A stretch of 64,000 nt of DNA from NCBI GenBank assembly GCA_963808165.1, contig CAWEET010000001.1:434001-498000 (forward strand). The letters are read 5' to 3'. How positions within the stretch are numbered: position 1 is the first letter of the stretch; each line of letters opens with the position of its first letter. The translations under genes and the position numbers were made by a program. Below, piece after piece: positions 41,162 through 49,940 of the stretch. The notes below the pieces were generated by a model, which made no database searches, had not been told where the DNA came from, and saw only the letters and a program-made list of their open reading frames with translations. Source of the DNA: Thiosocius sp963808165. Its GTDB lineage: Bacteria > Pseudomonadota > Gammaproteobacteria > Chromatiales > Chromatiaceae.

Positions 41162-42436
41162 ATGGAAGTGGATACAGAACTTTTTTTCGCGCTGGCCGAA
41201 GCCTTGGGGATCGGTCTGCTGATTGGTATAGAACGAGAGCAGCAGGCGCACAGGTCCGGCAAGGAGGCGTCAGCTGGTATTCGAACCTTTACCCTGGCAT
41301 CGCTGGTCGGTGCGCTCAGTATGCTCGCTGGCGGTGTGCCACTTCTGGTGGTCGCCGTAGTAATTGTCGGCGTCTTCCGCGTCGCCTGGATCGTGGTGCG
41401 TGGCGACCAGAACGCCGGTCTGACTACAAGTCTTGCCCTGATTGCGGCCGTGCTCTTGGGCGCCCTCGCCATAGAAACGGCAACAATGGCAGCAGGCGTT
41501 GCTGTACTTGTCGCCTCGCTGCTAGCCGCACGCGAGGTGTTGCATAATTTCAGCCGGGCGGTGCTGACGCCCGTCGAGTTGCGCGATGGATTGATCCTCG
41601 GTGTCTCGGTTCTGGTTATCCTGCCGGCGCTGCCCAATCTCGATGTCGGTCCCGGTGGCGCATTGAATCCGCGCAACCTGTTCATAATTATCGTGCTCAT
41701 CATGTCGATCGGTGCTGCAGGGCACATCGCGACACGGGTCGTGGGTGCCCGCCTCGGTTTGCCACTCAGCGGGTTCCTGTCGGGATTCGTGTCGAGCACG
41801 GCCACGATCGCTGCGTTGGGTCGGCGTGCCGGAGAAAAGCCGGACCAGGTGCGCAGCGCTTCCGCTGGCGCGGCGTTGTCGTCCGTATCGTCGCTTATAC
41901 AGATCGGGATTATTCTGTTCGCATTGAGCCCTAAGATGTTTACTGCCGGTGCGCCGGTCCTGCTCGGGGCCGGGTTGGCAGCGGCACTCTACGGCGCGGC
42001 GACTTTCATGATGTCGATGCATGGCGACAACAAGCCAGCGGTGCTGGAATTGCCGTCCCAGGTGTTTTCGGTCACAGGTGCCGTCAAGTTCATGCTGATC
42101 GTGGCGTCGGTGATGCTGGTCTCCGCGATTCTCAGTGAACGGTTTGGCAGTGGCGCAGTTCTTCCCGCCGTGGCGCTCGCCGGAATGGTCAGCACGAATT
42201 CCGCGGCCGTTGCGCTTGCCTCACTCGTGGCGGCCGGACAAATGACCGCCATCGATGGCGCCCTGCCCCTGGCTGCCGCGCTGAGCGCGAACACGGCCGT
42301 CAGGCTCTGGATATCCCTGCGAGCCAGCGAGGCGTCCTACCGCCGGAGCGTTTCCGTTAGCCTCGTGATTCAACTGGTGGCGCTATGGGCCGGTTGGTGG
42401 CTGGGCGGGTTCATCCTGGGCTGGTTCGCGATCTGA
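41162..42436 (+). CDS. MgtC/SapB-like membrane protein with DUF4010
   Basis: A 424-residue integral membrane protein with about 12 hydrophobic segments. The N-terminal part (ALAEALGIGLLIGIEREQQ; GIRTFTLASLVGALSML) is the MgtC/SapB-type domain with its conserved IGxERE; the remainder (LFIIIVLIMSIGAAGHIA; GFLSGFVSSTATIAALGRRAG; GMVSTNSAAVALASLV) is DUF4010. Members of this class are unassigned transporters or stress proteins. It is the only intact gene between repeat copies B and C. A TATACT box lies near 41151, close to the start, but a matching -35 is weak. Confidence 0.85.
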   Translation: MEVDTELFFALAEALGIGLLIGIEREQQAHRSGKEASAGIRTFTLASLVGALSMLAGGVPLLVVAVVIVGVFRVAWIVVRGDQNAGLTTSLALIAAVLLGALAIETATMAAGVAVLVASLLAAREVLHNFSRAVLTPVELRDGLILGVSVLVILPALPNLDVGPGGALNPRNLFIIIVLIMSIGAAGHIATRVVGARLGLPLSGFLSGFVSSTATIAALGRRAGEKPDQVRSASAGAALSSVSSLIQIGIILFALSPKMFTAGAPVLLGAGLAAALYGAATFMMSMHGDNKPAVLELPSQVFSVTGAVKFMLIVASVMLVSAILSERFGSGAVLPAVALAGMVSTNSAAVALASLVAAGQMTAIDGALPLAAALSANTAVRLWISLRASEASYRRSVSVSLVIQLVALWAGWWLGGFILGWFAI

Positions 42437-42454
42437 CCAGCGGTTGCGTCAGCA

Positions 42455-42805
42455 TTGCCGACTTCCGATCGCTGGGGCGGCCTACGAATGCCGGCAAGCG
42501 ATGCGTCATCATCGAATGCCGCACCTCTTTCGGTCCGGTGCATACGTAATGACCAGTTCGCGCTGACTTTGGCGAAGACGACCGAGGAATCGATTCTGCT
42601 GACCGGTGACAAAGCGCTGAAGAAGGCCTCAACCTCGCTGGCTGTTGAGGCGAGGGGGTTGCTCTGGCTTTGTGACGAGATGTAAGAACACCGGACCGTA
42701 AAAGCCAAGATACTTGGCGAAGCTTCGGTGGCGTTGGACGAGGACGAACTTGTTCGCCTACCTCGGGCAGAACTGCGAAAGAGAGTTGCCCGAATCCTAG
42801 GCTGA
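42455..42805 (+). pseudogene. PIN-domain toxin remnant
   Basis: The frame at 42560-42685 encodes FALTLAKTTEESILLTGDKALKKAS and then VEARGLLWLCDEM, the C-terminal half of a PIN ribonuclease toxin. After an in-frame TAA (42683-42685) the same frame continues with 39 more codons ending in RKRVARILG. The N-terminal acidic residues of the PIN active site are not in this frame, so the gene is dead. No partner antitoxin was found. Confidence 0.6.
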
Positions 42806-42855
42806 GCAGTGTCGCTCCGTCTCTGAGTAGGGCGGGACGCAAGCTTCATTCAATT

Positions 42856-43099
42856 GCTGTCGACAATATCGGTGACAGCCTTCATTCCCACCTCTCTAAC
42901 CCCGCAGAATCCGCAGAAAAACCACACCGGGCAACACTTCTGGCCGAACCTTTTCCTGGGACGGTGGTTCAAAGGGTTAGCCTTCCAAAAGTCTGAGAAA
43001 TGAATGAGTTAAGTTTCGGGCAAAACCGAAGGTCTGCGCAAATCAGGGTGTTACGAATGCGCGGGGAGTGATTCGAACTCTCTTCGATTTTCGCGGCGG
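42856..43099 (+). repeat. ksgA-start repeat, copy C
   Basis: Full-length copy with hairpin GCTGTC...GACAGC, left arm, ksgA core and the right-end variant GTGTTACGAATGCGCGGGGA. The leftward TTG frame encodes 41 residues and ends at a TGA next to the hairpin. Confidence 0.9.
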
Positions 43100-43323
43100 T
43101 TCATACTTGCGAAACGCGATCTTTTTTGCGTGGCGAATACAAACGGCGAGACGGCGGTTAGCCGGGGGCCCCGTCAAGCTGCAACAAGCAGGCGGCCGGT
43201 AGAACGATCTCGCGGTTTGAACGCGACAGCAAACGGCATTCTCAGTCCGTGCCTGGTACCCAACCTTTGTTCGGCCCTGGGCTTCAGCATGCCTGCCGAT
43301 GCGGCTTGAAACTCGCTGGCCGA

Positions 43324-43476
43324 CTATTTGTTCAGTTTGAGACTAAGTACTCGAGCAATAAACAGTATCGAGAGTACGATGATGCCAAAGGGGTATGGCA
43401 GATAGCCGCTTAGATAGCCGGCGACGGTGGCCAACAGTAAGGCGCCGATTATCAGTAGAGGGAAGTCTGACAGCAC
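43324..43476 (-). CDS. Small two-helix membrane protein
   Basis: A predicted 50-residue protein with two hydrophobic segments (PLLIIGALLLATVAGYLSGYL and GIIVLSILFIARVLSL). The GTG at 43476 is chosen because AGGA precedes it and it avoids overlap with the divergent DUF502 gene; the frame is open further upstream to 43608, adding a basic stretch. Function unknown. It sits head-to-head with the DUF502-YihY pair. Confidence 0.45.
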   Translation of the reverse strand: MLSDFPLLIIGALLLATVAGYLSGYLPYPFGIIVLSILFIARVLSLKLNK

Positions 43477-43564
43477 GGTTTTGCGTTCCTGGCCGTAAAC
43501 GTGAGTAACTAATACCAGAGACCCGGGATCAACATTCGGTTTTTTTCTTTTAGGGAGACCCTTG

Positions 43565-44155
43565 ATGTTCAGATCCATCAGCAAGACGCTTCTAACCGGC
43601 TCCATCACGATCCTGCCGATCGTACTGACAGCCTACCTCCTGTACTGGCTGGTGACTTCGACGGAGAACGCGCTCGGTAACGCTATTCGACTCGTGCTTC
43701 CGGAGAACTGGTACTGGCCGGGCATGGGTACCATCGCAGGTCTTTTGGTCGTTTTCTTAGTTGGTTTGTTGATGCATGCCTACGTCGTGCAGCGACTGTT
43801 TGCTTGGGGCGAGCAGGCGCTTTACCACTTACCCGTCATCAGAACGGTGTATCGATCCATTCGCGACTTTCTCGACTATTTCTCTCCGACCAGAAAGGAA
43901 GATTTCCAGCAGGTGGTGGCGGTATCACTCGGGGAAACCGGTATGCAAGTGATTGGTTTTGTCACCCAGGCAGATGTAGAACGCCTTCCAGCGGATTATC
44001 GGGGTGATGATAGCGTGTTGGTGTATATGCCTATGAGCTACATGATCGGCGGCTACGCCGTGTTGACACCACGCAGCGCAGTACGCCCGTTGGATATGAG
44101 CATGGAGGAGGCCATGCGCTTTACCCTGACCGCCGGGGTTACCGGTGCAAAGTAG
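43565..44155 (+). CDS. DUF502 family membrane protein
   Basis: A 196-residue DUF502 protein with two N-terminal membrane segments (LLTGSITILPIVLTAYLLYWLV and GTIAGLLVVFLVGLLMHAYVV) and a soluble C-terminal part with the family pattern PVIRTVYRSIRDFLDYF and VYMPMSYMIGGYAVLTP. AGGGAGA precedes the ATG by 7 bases. The stop overlaps the next gene by 11 bp, so the two are coupled. Function is not established. Confidence 0.8.
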   Translation: MFRSISKTLLTGSITILPIVLTAYLLYWLVTSTENALGNAIRLVLPENWYWPGMGTIAGLLVVFLVGLLMHAYVVQRLFAWGEQALYHLPVIRTVYRSIRDFLDYFSPTRKEDFQQVVAVSLGETGMQVIGFVTQADVERLPADYRGDDSVLVYMPMSYMIGGYAVLTPRSAVRPLDMSMEEAMRFTLTAGVTGAK

Positions 44156-45029
44156 GCAAACTCTCTTTTTCCGCCGACCCGGTCGGTTCTTTTGGCGGGT
44201 GATCCAGGATTTCAGGCGCAACCAGGGCGTATTGTTATCGGGTGCAGTCGCCTACTACATGCTGCTATCCATCGTTCCGCTGCTTGCGCTCGTTGTTATC
44301 GGCCTGTCCCAGGTCTACTCGAGCGACGCGCTGCTTGAAACGCTAAACCGTGAACTGCAGTTCCTGATCCCGGCCGGCGGGGCCGTGCTGACCGATCATT
44401 TCGCAGACTTCCTGGAACACAAGAACGTCATTGGCTGGGTCGGGATCGGCATTTTGCTATTTTTCTCAACCATGGCGTTTACCGTTTTGGAGAATGCCAT
44501 GTCGGTGATTTTTCACCATCGGGTAGCGATAAACCGTCGGCATTTTCTGGTCTCCGCGGTGATTCCGTTTCTTTTCATCGTGCTGATTGGTGCCGGTCTG
44601 TTGCTGATCACCCTCATTAGCGGTGCTCTGCAGGCGGTCGATGAAACCAGCATCACCGTGTTCGGGTCCGAATGGGGCCTACGGGGGGTACAAGGCGGCA
44701 TCCTGTATTTGCTTGGGGTTGGCGGAATCATGCTCCTGCTGACCGCGCTGTACCTGGTTATGCCGGTTGGACGAATCGCCGTGCGACACGCCCTGATTGG
44801 CGGCTTCGTTGCGGCCGTACTTTGGGAACTTATTCGGCATCTGCTTGTTTGGTATTTCAGTACCCTATCGTTTGTGAATGTCGTCTACGGTTCTCTGGCG
44901 ACCGCGGTAATCGTGCTGCTGAGCTTTGAGGCTGCCGCGTTTATCCTACTTTTCGGGGCGCAGGTGATCGCCGAATTCGAACGCTACGGCTTGGATGATG
45001 ACGGCGGTGACGCCCGGTTTCATACCTAA
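44145..45029 (+). CDS. YihY/BrkB-type inner membrane protein
   Basis: A 294-residue YihY/virulence-factor BrkB family protein (formerly annotated as RNase BN by mistake). About six membrane helices are visible, with the family signature GVLLSGAVAYYMLLSIVPLLALVV at the N-terminus and the C-terminal VNVVYGSLATAVIVLLSFEAAAFILLFGAQV. The GTG start overlaps the DUF502 gene. Role unknown; a transport or envelope role is usually assumed. Confidence 0.85.
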   Translation: MQSRQTLFFRRPGRFFWRVIQDFRRNQGVLLSGAVAYYMLLSIVPLLALVVIGLSQVYSSDALLETLNRELQFLIPAGGAVLTDHFADFLEHKNVIGWVGIGILLFFSTMAFTVLENAMSVIFHHRVAINRRHFLVSAVIPFLFIVLIGAGLLLITLISGALQAVDETSITVFGSEWGLRGVQGGILYLLGVGGIMLLLTALYLVMPVGRIAVRHALIGGFVAAVLWELIRHLLVWYFSTLSFVNVVYGSLATAVIVLLSFEAAAFILLFGAQVIAEFERYGLDDDGGDARFHT

Positions 45030-45393
45030 GCTGACTCCACTTCGACGTGCCTGCCGACCCCTGCACCTCGCCGTCGAATTCGTAGACGCGCGAGAACAAC
45101 GGCCATAAACAATGTTTGGCATCGGCGCCATTGAAGCGATTCTCTAGAATGTGATGCAGGACGAGCCAGTTACTCGAAATCTGCATGTGTACGTACTCTA
45201 AATCAGCGTAACCAATGCCTTTTGCAGGACAGAACGTGATTCCATTTTGAACAAACACTTCCTTTCAATTCACGCCAATCAACTACCGGCCTCTCAGACG
45301 AAGAAACCCTCTCTACGCGGAAACCGGAGAAAATTTCTGAAACATTGCTTCGCAACTAACCCGGCGTCAGCTTTTTTGGTTTCGAGCTAAAGG
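45030..45393. other. 364-bp region without a confident gene
   Basis: A minus-strand frame from 45258 (starting MFVQNGITFCPAKGIGYADL) looks protein-like for about 75 codons and then runs antisense into the YihY gene. No family was recognised, so it may be a gene remnant. Confidence 0.35.
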
Positions 45394-45446
45394 GGTCGGT
45401 GACAAACGAGAACAAAAGCGATCTGCATTTGTCACCGACCACCTTT
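45394..45446. terminator. 13-bp perfect inverted repeat followed by T run
   Basis: GGTCGGTGACAAA (45394-45406) and TTTGTCACCGACC (45428-45440) pair perfectly across a 21-base loop and are followed by ACC and six T residues. It could terminate the YihY transcript or mark a palindromic mobile element end. The next small ORF starts inside the left arm. Confidence 0.55.
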
Positions 45447-45614
45447 TTTCGTGGTTTCACCAAAGATGCGAGATACGAGGCCGATAGGGGGAGTATCCCG
45501 GAGATATTGTTGGACCTGGATCATCTGTCCAATGAAATCGTCCGCCACTACGGCGAGATAGATATGGAAGTGCGGCGTCCGAGTCTGCTCACCAAGAATT
45601 ACTGGCGCACATAG
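45399..45614 (+). CDS. Hypothetical 71-residue protein, doubtful
   Basis: A GTG-started frame encoding DLHLSPTTFFRGFTKDARYE, then an acidic segment ending RRPSLLTKNYWRT. No family recognised. The start codon and AGGGG lie in the stem of the 13-bp inverted repeat, so translation would depend on opening the hairpin. It precedes the Mrr-type gene by about 50 bp. It may not be real. Confidence 0.25.
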   Translation: MTNENKSDLHLSPTTFFRGFTKDARYEADRGSIPEILLDLDHLSNEIVRHYGEIDMEVRRPSLLTKNYWRT

Positions 45615-45706
45615 ACGCTCTGCCCTAACCATAGCCGACACTGGTTCGTTCCAAGGATGGCTCTCATGGCAAAACGAAAAAAACAGCTTTTGACGATCTG
45701 ATCGAT

Positions 45707-46546
45707 GTGGCATCCATGCTCCCTTGGTGGGTCGCTGTTGCGCTCGCCATAGTGGCCTATTTGGTCATCCACCCATTTGCCGAGGCGCCACCCCCAACGG
45801 CCACATCAATGGAACAGATGGGGCAGGCGGTATCGAAGCAGCTCTACCGAACCTTGGCGATGTTTGGGCAGTATCTCGTGCCTGCCGCGTTCTTGATGGG
45901 GGCGGCTGTATCTGCAGTCGGTCGAGCGAAGCGAAAAAAGCTCTTGGCGACCACCGCTGAAGTAGGGACGCATGATGCTGTCAAGTCGATGACCTGGCAG
46001 GCGTTCGAGATGCTCGTGGGGGAGGCGTTTCGACGGCAGGGCTTCACAGTACGAGAAACAGCCGCCGGAGCCGACGGCGGAGTCGACCTCGAGTTACGCA
46101 AGGATGGGGAGTTGCATCTGGTCCAATGCAAACAGTGGCGTGCAACCAAAGTAGGTGTGGCAATCGTTCGCGAGCTTTTTGGAGCCATGGCAGCCGCCGG
46201 CGCGACGGGTGCTTATGTCGTTACGTCCGGCGTCTTCTCAAAAGACGCGCAGCGGTTTGCGGAAGGGCGAAATATCACCCTGGTTGATGGTGATGCGCTC
46301 CAAGGCTTGATCGGACATGCCCAGAATTCAAAGAAGTCGAAGGTGGACATTGAAAGGCCAATTGCTGGGCCGGAGGGCTTTCATGTCCGGCAAGAACCGA
46401 CCGTGACCGAAATGGCGGCTATGCCTCTGTGTCCAACCTGTGGAGGTCCGATGGTGAAGCGTGAGGCCCGTCGTGGCGCAAACGCGGGAAAAGCCTTCTG
46501 GGGCTGTGCGCATTTTCCCAAGTGCCGCGGTACGCGTGCATTGTGA
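45707..46546 (+). CDS. Membrane-anchored Mrr-type nuclease with zinc finger
   Basis: The open frame encodes two N-terminal hydrophobic segments (MLPWWVAVALAIVAYLVIH; YLVPAAFLMGAAVSAVG), an Mrr_cat restriction-endonuclease-like domain (WQAFEMLVGEAFRRQGF; catalytic GGVDLEL...LVQCKQW) and a C-terminal topoisomerase-type zinc finger CPTCGGPMVKRE...FWGCAHFPKCRGTRAL. The true start was probably the ATG at 45666: MAKRKK in one frame joins DLIDVASMLPWW in the other across a run of seven A residues (45677-45683), so a one-base indel or -1 slippage is involved. Without it translation must start at 45707 or 45716. Likely cleaves foreign or modified DNA at the membrane. Confidence 0.75.
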   Translation: MASMLPWWVAVALAIVAYLVIHPFAEAPPPTATSMEQMGQAVSKQLYRTLAMFGQYLVPAAFLMGAAVSAVGRAKRKKLLATTAEVGTHDAVKSMTWQAFEMLVGEAFRRQGFTVRETAAGADGGVDLELRKDGELHLVQCKQWRATKVGVAIVRELFGAMAAAGATGAYVVTSGVFSKDAQRFAEGRNITLVDGDALQGLIGHAQNSKKSKVDIERPIAGPEGFHVRQEPTVTEMAAMPLCPTCGGPMVKREARRGANAGKAFWGCAHFPKCRGTRAL

Positions 46547-46612
46547 TGCCCTTGATCCTCGCGTGAATATACGGCGGCCACCGATCAGGTTAATTCATGG
46601 CGCCCTTGAAAA

Positions 46613-46656
46613 TTCCCAATAAGGGAACTATCATAGTAAACCCAAAAAGGGAACTT
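46613..46656. promoter_or_regulatory. Candidate higBA operator
   Basis: AAGGGAACT occurs twice (46621-46629 and 46647-46655, 26 bp apart) and the first is part of the inverted repeat TTCCC-N5-GGGAA (46613-46627). They lie just before the toxin frame, as expected for binding sites of the HigA-type repressor. Confidence 0.45.
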
Positions 46657-46657
46657 T

Positions 46658-46951
46658 CTGATCGGTTTTGTAGTCCTTGGAAAGGACAAGATTGACGCCT
46701 TTGCGAAGAAGCATCCGCAGGCACGGCAACCCCTGCTGGCCTGGCATGCCGAAGCGAGGTCTGCTGCCTGGCAGACGACGCAGGACATCAAGGCGCGTTA
46801 TGCACATGCGAGCTTTCTGTCCGACAACCGCGTGATCTTCAATATCAAGGCCAATGACTACCGTCTGGCAGTCAAGGTGTTCTTCGCGCGCGGGCACATA
46901 GTCGTCGAGTGGGTGGGCACCCACGCCGAGTACGACAAGCAGAAATTCTAG
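46658..46951 (+). CDS. HigB-like toxin without a canonical start codon
   Basis: The frame encodes GKDKIDAFAKKHPQARQPLLAW, then IKARYAHASFLSDNRVIFNIK, NDYRLAVKVFF and WVGTHAEYDKQKF, all typical of the HigB mRNA-interferase family (RelE fold, ribosome-dependent mRNA cleavage). About 97 residues. There is no ATG, GTG or TTG in frame between the upstream TAA and the conserved GKDKI; a CTG at 46658 or a lost start are the choices. GGAGGGAGCC after its stop is the ribosome-binding site of the next gene, 9 bp away. Its partner would be the HigA-like domain downstream. Confidence 0.7.
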   Translation: MIGFVVLGKDKIDAFAKKHPQARQPLLAWHAEARSAAWQTTQDIKARYAHASFLSDNRVIFNIKANDYRLAVKVFFARGHIVVEWVGTHAEYDKQKF

Positions 46952-46960
46952 GAGGGAGCC

Positions 46961-48187
46961 ATGGGTCACCTGAAAATCATCAAAGACGAACGGGCGCACC
47001 AGGCCGCGCTTGATGCTCTGGTGCGCCTGTTGGAAGCTGACCCGAGCGAAGGGACGCCGGAGGCCGACGAGATCGATGTGCTTTCCCTGCTGATCCAGAA
47101 GTATGAGGACGAGCATTTTCCGCTCGAGCTGCCCGATCCGCTGGAGGCGATTGGGTTTCGGATGCAGCAGCAGGGTCTGACCCGGAAAGACCTGGTGCCG
47201 ATGATGGGTTCAGCGAGCAAGGTATCGGAGGTGTTGAGTGGAAAGCGTCCGCTCAGCCTCAGCATGATCCGCAGGTTGCACGACGGTCTCGGTATCCCTG
47301 CTGAGGTGCTCATCCGTGAGCCCGGTGCCGAATTGCCCGCTGACTGCACGGTGGAATGGGATCGCTTCCCGCTCGCGGACATGGTTCGGCATCGTTACTT
47401 CCCCGGCTTCACAGGTGGTCTCGTAAAGGCCAGGAAAAAAGTCGAGAGGCTCGTTGGCGGTCTGCTCCGACAGGCAGGCTTGGTCGACGAGGCGCTGGCT
47501 TTCTGCCGGTCGTCGGCGCATCAACGCACCAACAAGTCGATGGATGACTATGCACTGTTGGCCTGGCAGGCGCGGGTCCTGACAAAGGCTGCGGCACAGC
47601 CGCCTGCCGAGCCATACTGTCCGGGGGCCGTGGATGGCGATTTCCTGCGTGCCGTGGCGCGCCTGAGCTGGTCGGAGCGAGGACCGTCGCTGGTATCGGA
47701 GTTCCTGAGCCGTCACGGCATTGCATTCGTCACCGAGCCGCATCTACCAAAGACTTACCTGGATGGCGCCGCAATGACCGATGCCGAGGGTCGGCCGGTG
47801 GTGGCGCTGACCTTGCGGCATGATCGCATCGACAATTTCTGGTTCACCCTGCTGCACGAGTTGGCCCACGTGGCGCTGCATCTCGATGGTGAGGCCAAGG
47901 CCTATTTCGATGACCTCGACGGTTCAGCGGCGGGCGACGATCTGGAATCCGAGGCCGATAGCCTGGCAGCGGAGGCCCTGATCCCGCAAAAAGTGTGGCG
48001 CGCTGCGGCAGCGAGGCAAAGTCACCTGAAGGCCGACGTGCTCGCACTGGCGCGCGAGTTGGATATTCACCCAGCGATTATTGCAGGAAGGATCCGGCAC
48101 GAAACCGGTGATTTTCGCAAGCTGGCCCGCAGTTTTGCGAACAATGGCGTGATTCGACCTCAACTGGGAATGGACGCCGCCGCCTGA
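46961..48187 (+). CDS. HigA-type HTH antitoxin fused to an ImmA/IrrE zinc peptidase domain
   Basis: A 408-residue protein. Residues about 1-125 are HigA-like (HLKIIKDERAHQAALDALVRL; HTH in LTRKDLVPMMGSASKVSEVLSGKRPLSLSMIRRL). Residues about 230-350 form an ImmA/IrrE-type domain with the zinc motif HELAHVALHL and downstream acidic residues EADSLAAEALIP. In phage and ICE regulation ImmA proteins cleave HTH repressors, so an antitoxin that carries its own protease is suggestive of regulated self-removal or protein cleavage; this is inference. It follows the HigB-like toxin by 9 bp with a strong GGAGG and precedes the PLD-helicase. Confidence 0.85.
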   Translation: MGHLKIIKDERAHQAALDALVRLLEADPSEGTPEADEIDVLSLLIQKYEDEHFPLELPDPLEAIGFRMQQQGLTRKDLVPMMGSASKVSEVLSGKRPLSLSMIRRLHDGLGIPAEVLIREPGAELPADCTVEWDRFPLADMVRHRYFPGFTGGLVKARKKVERLVGGLLRQAGLVDEALAFCRSSAHQRTNKSMDDYALLAWQARVLTKAAAQPPAEPYCPGAVDGDFLRAVARLSWSERGPSLVSEFLSRHGIAFVTEPHLPKTYLDGAAMTDAEGRPVVALTLRHDRIDNFWFTLLHELAHVALHLDGEAKAYFDDLDGSAAGDDLESEADSLAAEALIPQKVWRAAAARQSHLKADVLALARELDIHPAIIAGRIRHETGDFRKLARSFANNGVIRPQLGMDAAA

Positions 48188-48322
48188 CGGGTGCGGCAAC
48201 CGACGAAACCGCGCAATTATGCGGGTGCAAACACAGGGACAGCAATGGCGAATGAGGGCAGCGTAAACACGAACGAGGTCAAAGGTCATCCCATGCTGGT
48301 CTGGGTGGGAAAACGCCCGCTG

Positions 48323-48341
48323 ACGGCCTTTGAGGCCGTTT
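48323..48341 (+). terminator. Short hairpin between higA-like and helicase genes
   Basis: ACGGCC-TTTGA-GGCCGT followed by only a few T residues, 13 bp before the helicase ATG. May weakly separate the two genes. Confidence 0.4.
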
Positions 48342-48353
48342 AGGCAGCCACCC

Positions 48354-49940
48354 ATGCGCAAGGAAGCCCAGCCGCCCGGTTACACCGTCGACCTTTTTTC
48401 GGGCGAAAAATCGCCGCTTTGCACCATCGCGGGGTTGAGCTGGCCGGACGGGCGCCGCTTCCCGCTGAATCTGGATGCCGGTAAGGTCAAAGACGTTGTC
48501 TTGCCCGACTTGAAGCATGCGCAATCGGCGCTGCTGGTATCGGGCTATGCCTCGCTGGATCGGCTGATCGATTTTGTGTCGACCTGTCCGGATGAAAGCC
48601 GACCGCGCGTGAGGATAGGACACGAGCCCCATCCCTCACGCCGAGAGACATATGAACTCACCGGGAGGTCGCTACCGCTTGAGGTAGAGCATTACTGGTT
48701 AGAGCGTGGAGTGTCGCTGCATCTCAGCGCGAAGCTGCTGCACTTTATTGAGCGCTTGAAAGAAGGAACGATTCAGGCGCGCTATCTGCCTGGCGTTACG
48801 CCGCTGCACGCCAAGATCTATGTGGGCGACGATGGCGCGACAATCGGTTCCAGCAACTTCACTGAGTCCGGACTCCGGTTGCAGATGGAGGCCAATGCGC
48901 GGTTCAGCGCGACCCAGGAGTGCGTTCGCTACGCCGAGCTGAAACAGGTCGCCGAAAACCTCTGGACCATGGGTCGTGACTATCGCGACAAGCTTATTGC
49001 CTTGCTAGAACAACTGCTACGCGTGGTGTCTTGGCAAGAAGCGCTCGCCAGGGCTTGTGCGGAGCTGCTCGAAGGTGAGTGGGCGGAACGCTATCTACGC
49101 GGCGATTACCTCGCGGATGCTGCGAGCCTTTGGCCTTCACAGCGCCAGGGCATCGCGCAGGCGCTATATGTCCTTTCGCACCAAGGCAGCGCACTGGTTG
49201 CCGATGCCACCGGTTCGGGAAAGACGCGTATGGGCGTCCATCTGATCGGTGCGATTCTGGATCAGATCCTGCGCAAGGGCAGACTCCGCCAGGGCAAGGC
49301 GATTATGGTCTGCCCGCCGATAGTGGAGTCTTCTTGGGAGATGGAGTCGCACCTGGCGGCAGTGCCCTCGGATACCTATTCACACGGAAAGCTCAGCCAC
49401 AGCCGTAGTCGCCGTCACGAACTGACGATTGAAGCCATGCGCCGGGCGCAGATCATGTGCGTCGATGAAGGGCACAACTTTCTCAACCTGAAGTCACAGC
49501 GCAGTCAGCACCTGTTGCGCAATATGGCGGACCATGTCTTGCTGTTCACTGCAACGCCAATCAACAAAAGCGTGGTCGACCTGCTGCGCATCGCCGACAT
49601 GCTGGGTGCCGATAATCTGGAGCCGTCAACGCTTAAGGCGTTCAAGAAGATGCTCGGGGTCAGGAGCATCAATCGTTCTTTGACGGAGCAGGAGATTGAA
49701 ACACTGCGCAAAGAGATCCAGTGGTTTACCGTGCGTCGGACCAAGAAAGTGCTTAATGGGCTGATTGAGCGAGAGCCAGAGCACTACGTGGACAAAGACG
49801 GTCGCCAATGTCGTTTTCCACGACACAAGCCCATCGTGTATGCCTTGGAAGAGCCAGGCAATGATCGCGAGCTGGCGCAGCAGATTCGTGATCTGGCAGA
49901 TCAACTGGTCGGCGCGACCCATTTCGTGAAGACCATCTAA
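48354..49940 (+). CDS. PLD-like nuclease plus helicase N-terminal half (split gene, part 1)
   Basis: The first 528 residues of a PLD-helicase. The N-terminal 200 residues are a phospholipase-D-type nuclease domain with the HKD-like motif LHAKIYVGDDGATIGSSNFTE. Then comes the first RecA-like helicase domain: Q-motif-like SLWPSQRQGIAQAL, Walker A ADATGSGKTRMG, Walker B/DEAH-like CVDEGHNF and motif III FTATP. The frame ends at a TAA after ATHFVKTI; the next codon is an ATG and the same frame goes on with the second half. The ATG at 48354 is preferred over the TTG at 48330. Related proteins occur in phage-defence loci. Confidence 0.75.
   Translation: MRKEAQPPGYTVDLFSGEKSPLCTIAGLSWPDGRRFPLNLDAGKVKDVVLPDLKHAQSALLVSGYASLDRLIDFVSTCPDESRPRVRIGHEPHPSRRETYELTGRSLPLEVEHYWLERGVSLHLSAKLLHFIERLKEGTIQARYLPGVTPLHAKIYVGDDGATIGSSNFTESGLRLQMEANARFSATQECVRYAELKQVAENLWTMGRDYRDKLIALLEQLLRVVSWQEALARACAELLEGEWAERYLRGDYLADAASLWPSQRQGIAQALYVLSHQGSALVADATGSGKTRMGVHLIGAILDQILRKGRLRQGKAIMVCPPIVESSWEMESHLAAVPSDTYSHGKLSHSRSRRHELTIEAMRRAQIMCVDEGHNFLNLKSQRSQHLLRNMADHVLLFTATPINKSVVDLLRIADMLGADNLEPSTLKAFKKMLGVRSINRSLTEQEIETLRKEIQWFTVRRTKKVLNGLIEREPEHYVDKDGRQCRFPRHKPIVYALEEPGNDRELAQQIRDLADQLVGATHFVKTI

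Noticed and set aside
41522..42022. Minus-strand ORF opposite the MgtC/DUF4010 gene
   Set aside because: Antisense shadow with no motif.
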